Shown here: positions 7,388-8,257 of the stretch, in pieces
How the letters are laid out: each line of letters opens with the position of its first letter
Position numbering within the stretch: the stretch's first letter is position 1
Notes under the pieces: generated by a model
The model's database searches: none
The model's input: the letters and a program-made list of their open reading frames with translations, nothing else
Told to the model about the DNA's origin: nothing
Position numbers and translations under genes: made by a program
Source: an uncultured Gemmatimonadota bacterium
Lineage (GTDB): Bacteria; Gemmatimonadota; Gemmatimonadetes; Gemmatimonadales; Gemmatimonadaceae
NCBI GenBank assembly: GCA_946480295.1
Contig: CAMLIT010000156.1
Coordinates: forward strand, 1-8,257
Length of the DNA: 8,257 nucleotides
Direction: 5' to 3'

Positions 7388-8257
7388 ATGATCTTCCCGC
7401 TGCTGCAGGAAGCCGCCGCCGCCGGACGGCCGCTCATCGCGTGGGGCCGCGTCGTCCTCGAGTACATCGGCTTCCTCGCCTGGTTCGCCGTATTCGGCGC
7501 GCTCGGCTTCCGCTTCATCGTCCTCGCGCCCCTCGAGCGGCACCTCGCGCGCGAGGGAACGGCGGATGCCGGCACGCTGCGCATCGTGCACGACGCGGGG
7601 CTCCGCGGCGCGGCGCGCATCGGGGTCGTCGGGGCGATCCTGTACCTGATCGGCCTCGGCAACGCGCTCGCCGGCGACGCGCGGAAGATGCACCTCGCCA
7701 CCGGCGCCGCGTTCGCGCACGAGAGCGGAATGTTCCACGCGCAGCTGGTGCTGATCCTCGTCATGCTGATCTGCTTCCTCCTCGCGCTCGGCAGGCTGCG
7801 TGGGGTGTGGGTGGTGGCGGCCATCGCGGGACTCTGCTTCGTCTTCCGCGGCATCGTCACCGGTCGCCTGCGCGCCCTCGTCAACCCGATCCACGAGCTG
7901 TCGGCGGCGCTCTGGCTCGGGACGCTCTTCGTGCTCGTCATCGCCGGGCTGTCGGCGGTCCTGCGCGCCGACGTCGCGCGCGAGCGGCGCGGCCCGATCA
8001 TGGCCGAGCTGATCACGCGCTTCTCGCCCCTCGCCCTCGTCGCGGCGGGCTTCCTCGTGCTCAGCGGCGTGACGACGGCGTGGCTGCACCTGCACGTCCT
8101 CTCCAATCTCTGGACGACGCCGTACGGCATCACGCTGATCATCAAGCTGTGCGTCGTCGCCATCGTCGTCGCGCTCGGGGCGTGGAACTGGCGCGGGATG
8201 ACCCCGCGCCTCGGCCAGGAGAGCGCGGCGTTCGCCATGCGTCGTTCGGCGACGACG
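7388..8257 (+). CDS. CopD-family copper-resistance membrane protein (3' end outside window)
   Basis: The frame is open from ATG 7388 to the last base, giving 290 residues with no stop. It has about seven hydrophobic segments (near 23-47, 76-95, 117-136, 140-158, 170-192, 213-236 and 246-267). The part from about 167 onward (NPIHELSAALWLGTLFVLVIAG, later TAWLHLHVLSNLWTTPYG and LIIKLCVVAIVVALGAWNW) has the look of the CopD domain, with His169, His234 and His236 as possible copper ligands. CopD proteins sit in the inner membrane and are linked to copper uptake or tolerance (family knowledge). The start has no Shine-Dalgarno; an in-frame GTG at 7325 is an alternative. The 121-bp gap after metX has no intrinsic terminator that I can see and only a lone TATCAT (7319-7324) as a possible -10, so read-through from metYX is possible. 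No copper chaperone gene is visible in the window. Confidence 0.83.
   Translation, partial: MIFPLLQEAAAAGRPLIAWGRVVLEYIGFLAWFAVFGALGFRFIVLAPLERHLAREGTADAGTLRIVHDAGLRGAARIGVVGAILYLIGLGNALAGDARKMHLATGAAFAHESGMFHAQLVLILVMLICFLLALGRLRGVWVVAAIAGLCFVFRGIVTGRLRALVNPIHELSAALWLGTLFVLVIAGLSAVLRADVARERRGPIMAELITRFSPLALVAAGFLVLSGVTTAWLHLHVLSNLWTTPYGITLIIKLCVVAIVVALGAWNWRGMTPRLGQESAAFAMRRSATT

Overview
The window is very GC-rich DNA in which every recognisable gene lies on the + strand. It looks chromosomal and bacterial. The best guess is Gemmatimonadota or a similar high-GC environmental lineage, from the secreted carboxypeptidase-regulatory-like protein, the strong G/C third-position codon bias and the heptad-repeat intergenic DNA. 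This assignment is an inference, because no rRNA or other marker gene is present.

Layout: (1) 1-339, the 3' end of an unrecognised gene. (2) 475-2205, an exported protein with carboxypeptidase-regulatory-like (beta-sandwich) domains and a strong ribosome binding site. (3) 2205-2380, a large imperfect palindrome made of 7-bp units that fills the whole gap between a stop codon and the next start codon. (4) 2381-4000, an LldP/LctP-type lactate (or glycolate) permease whose central loop is encoded by a second, 66-bp palindrome of similar flavour. (5) 4001-4602, about 600 bp without a gene that reads as one long, decayed palindrome and begins with the same heptads. (6) 4603-6232 and 6229-7266, a methionine-synthesis operon: promoter, 36-codon leader peptide rich in alternating Met and Cys codons, intrinsic terminator, then metY and metX with a 4-nt ATGA overlap. 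(7) 7388-8257, the 5' part of a CopD-family membrane protein that runs off the window.

How it works together: MetX activates homoserine as an O-acyl ester and MetY replaces the acyl group with sulfide to give homocysteine, the direct precursor of methionine. The leader places four Met and four Cys codons (MCMCMCLMC) upstream of a perfect 11-bp GC-rich terminator. A segment inside the leader ORF can pair with the 5' half of that terminator. This is the layout of ribosome-mediated transcription attenuation, here apparently reading both sulfur amino acids. The promoter spacing puts the predicted transcription start at or next to the leader ATG, so the leader mRNA may be leaderless.

The two things most worth following up are this Met/Cys attenuator and the heptad-unit palindromes clustered in and around the permease gene, two of which start at or immediately after a stop codon and one of which has become protein-coding.
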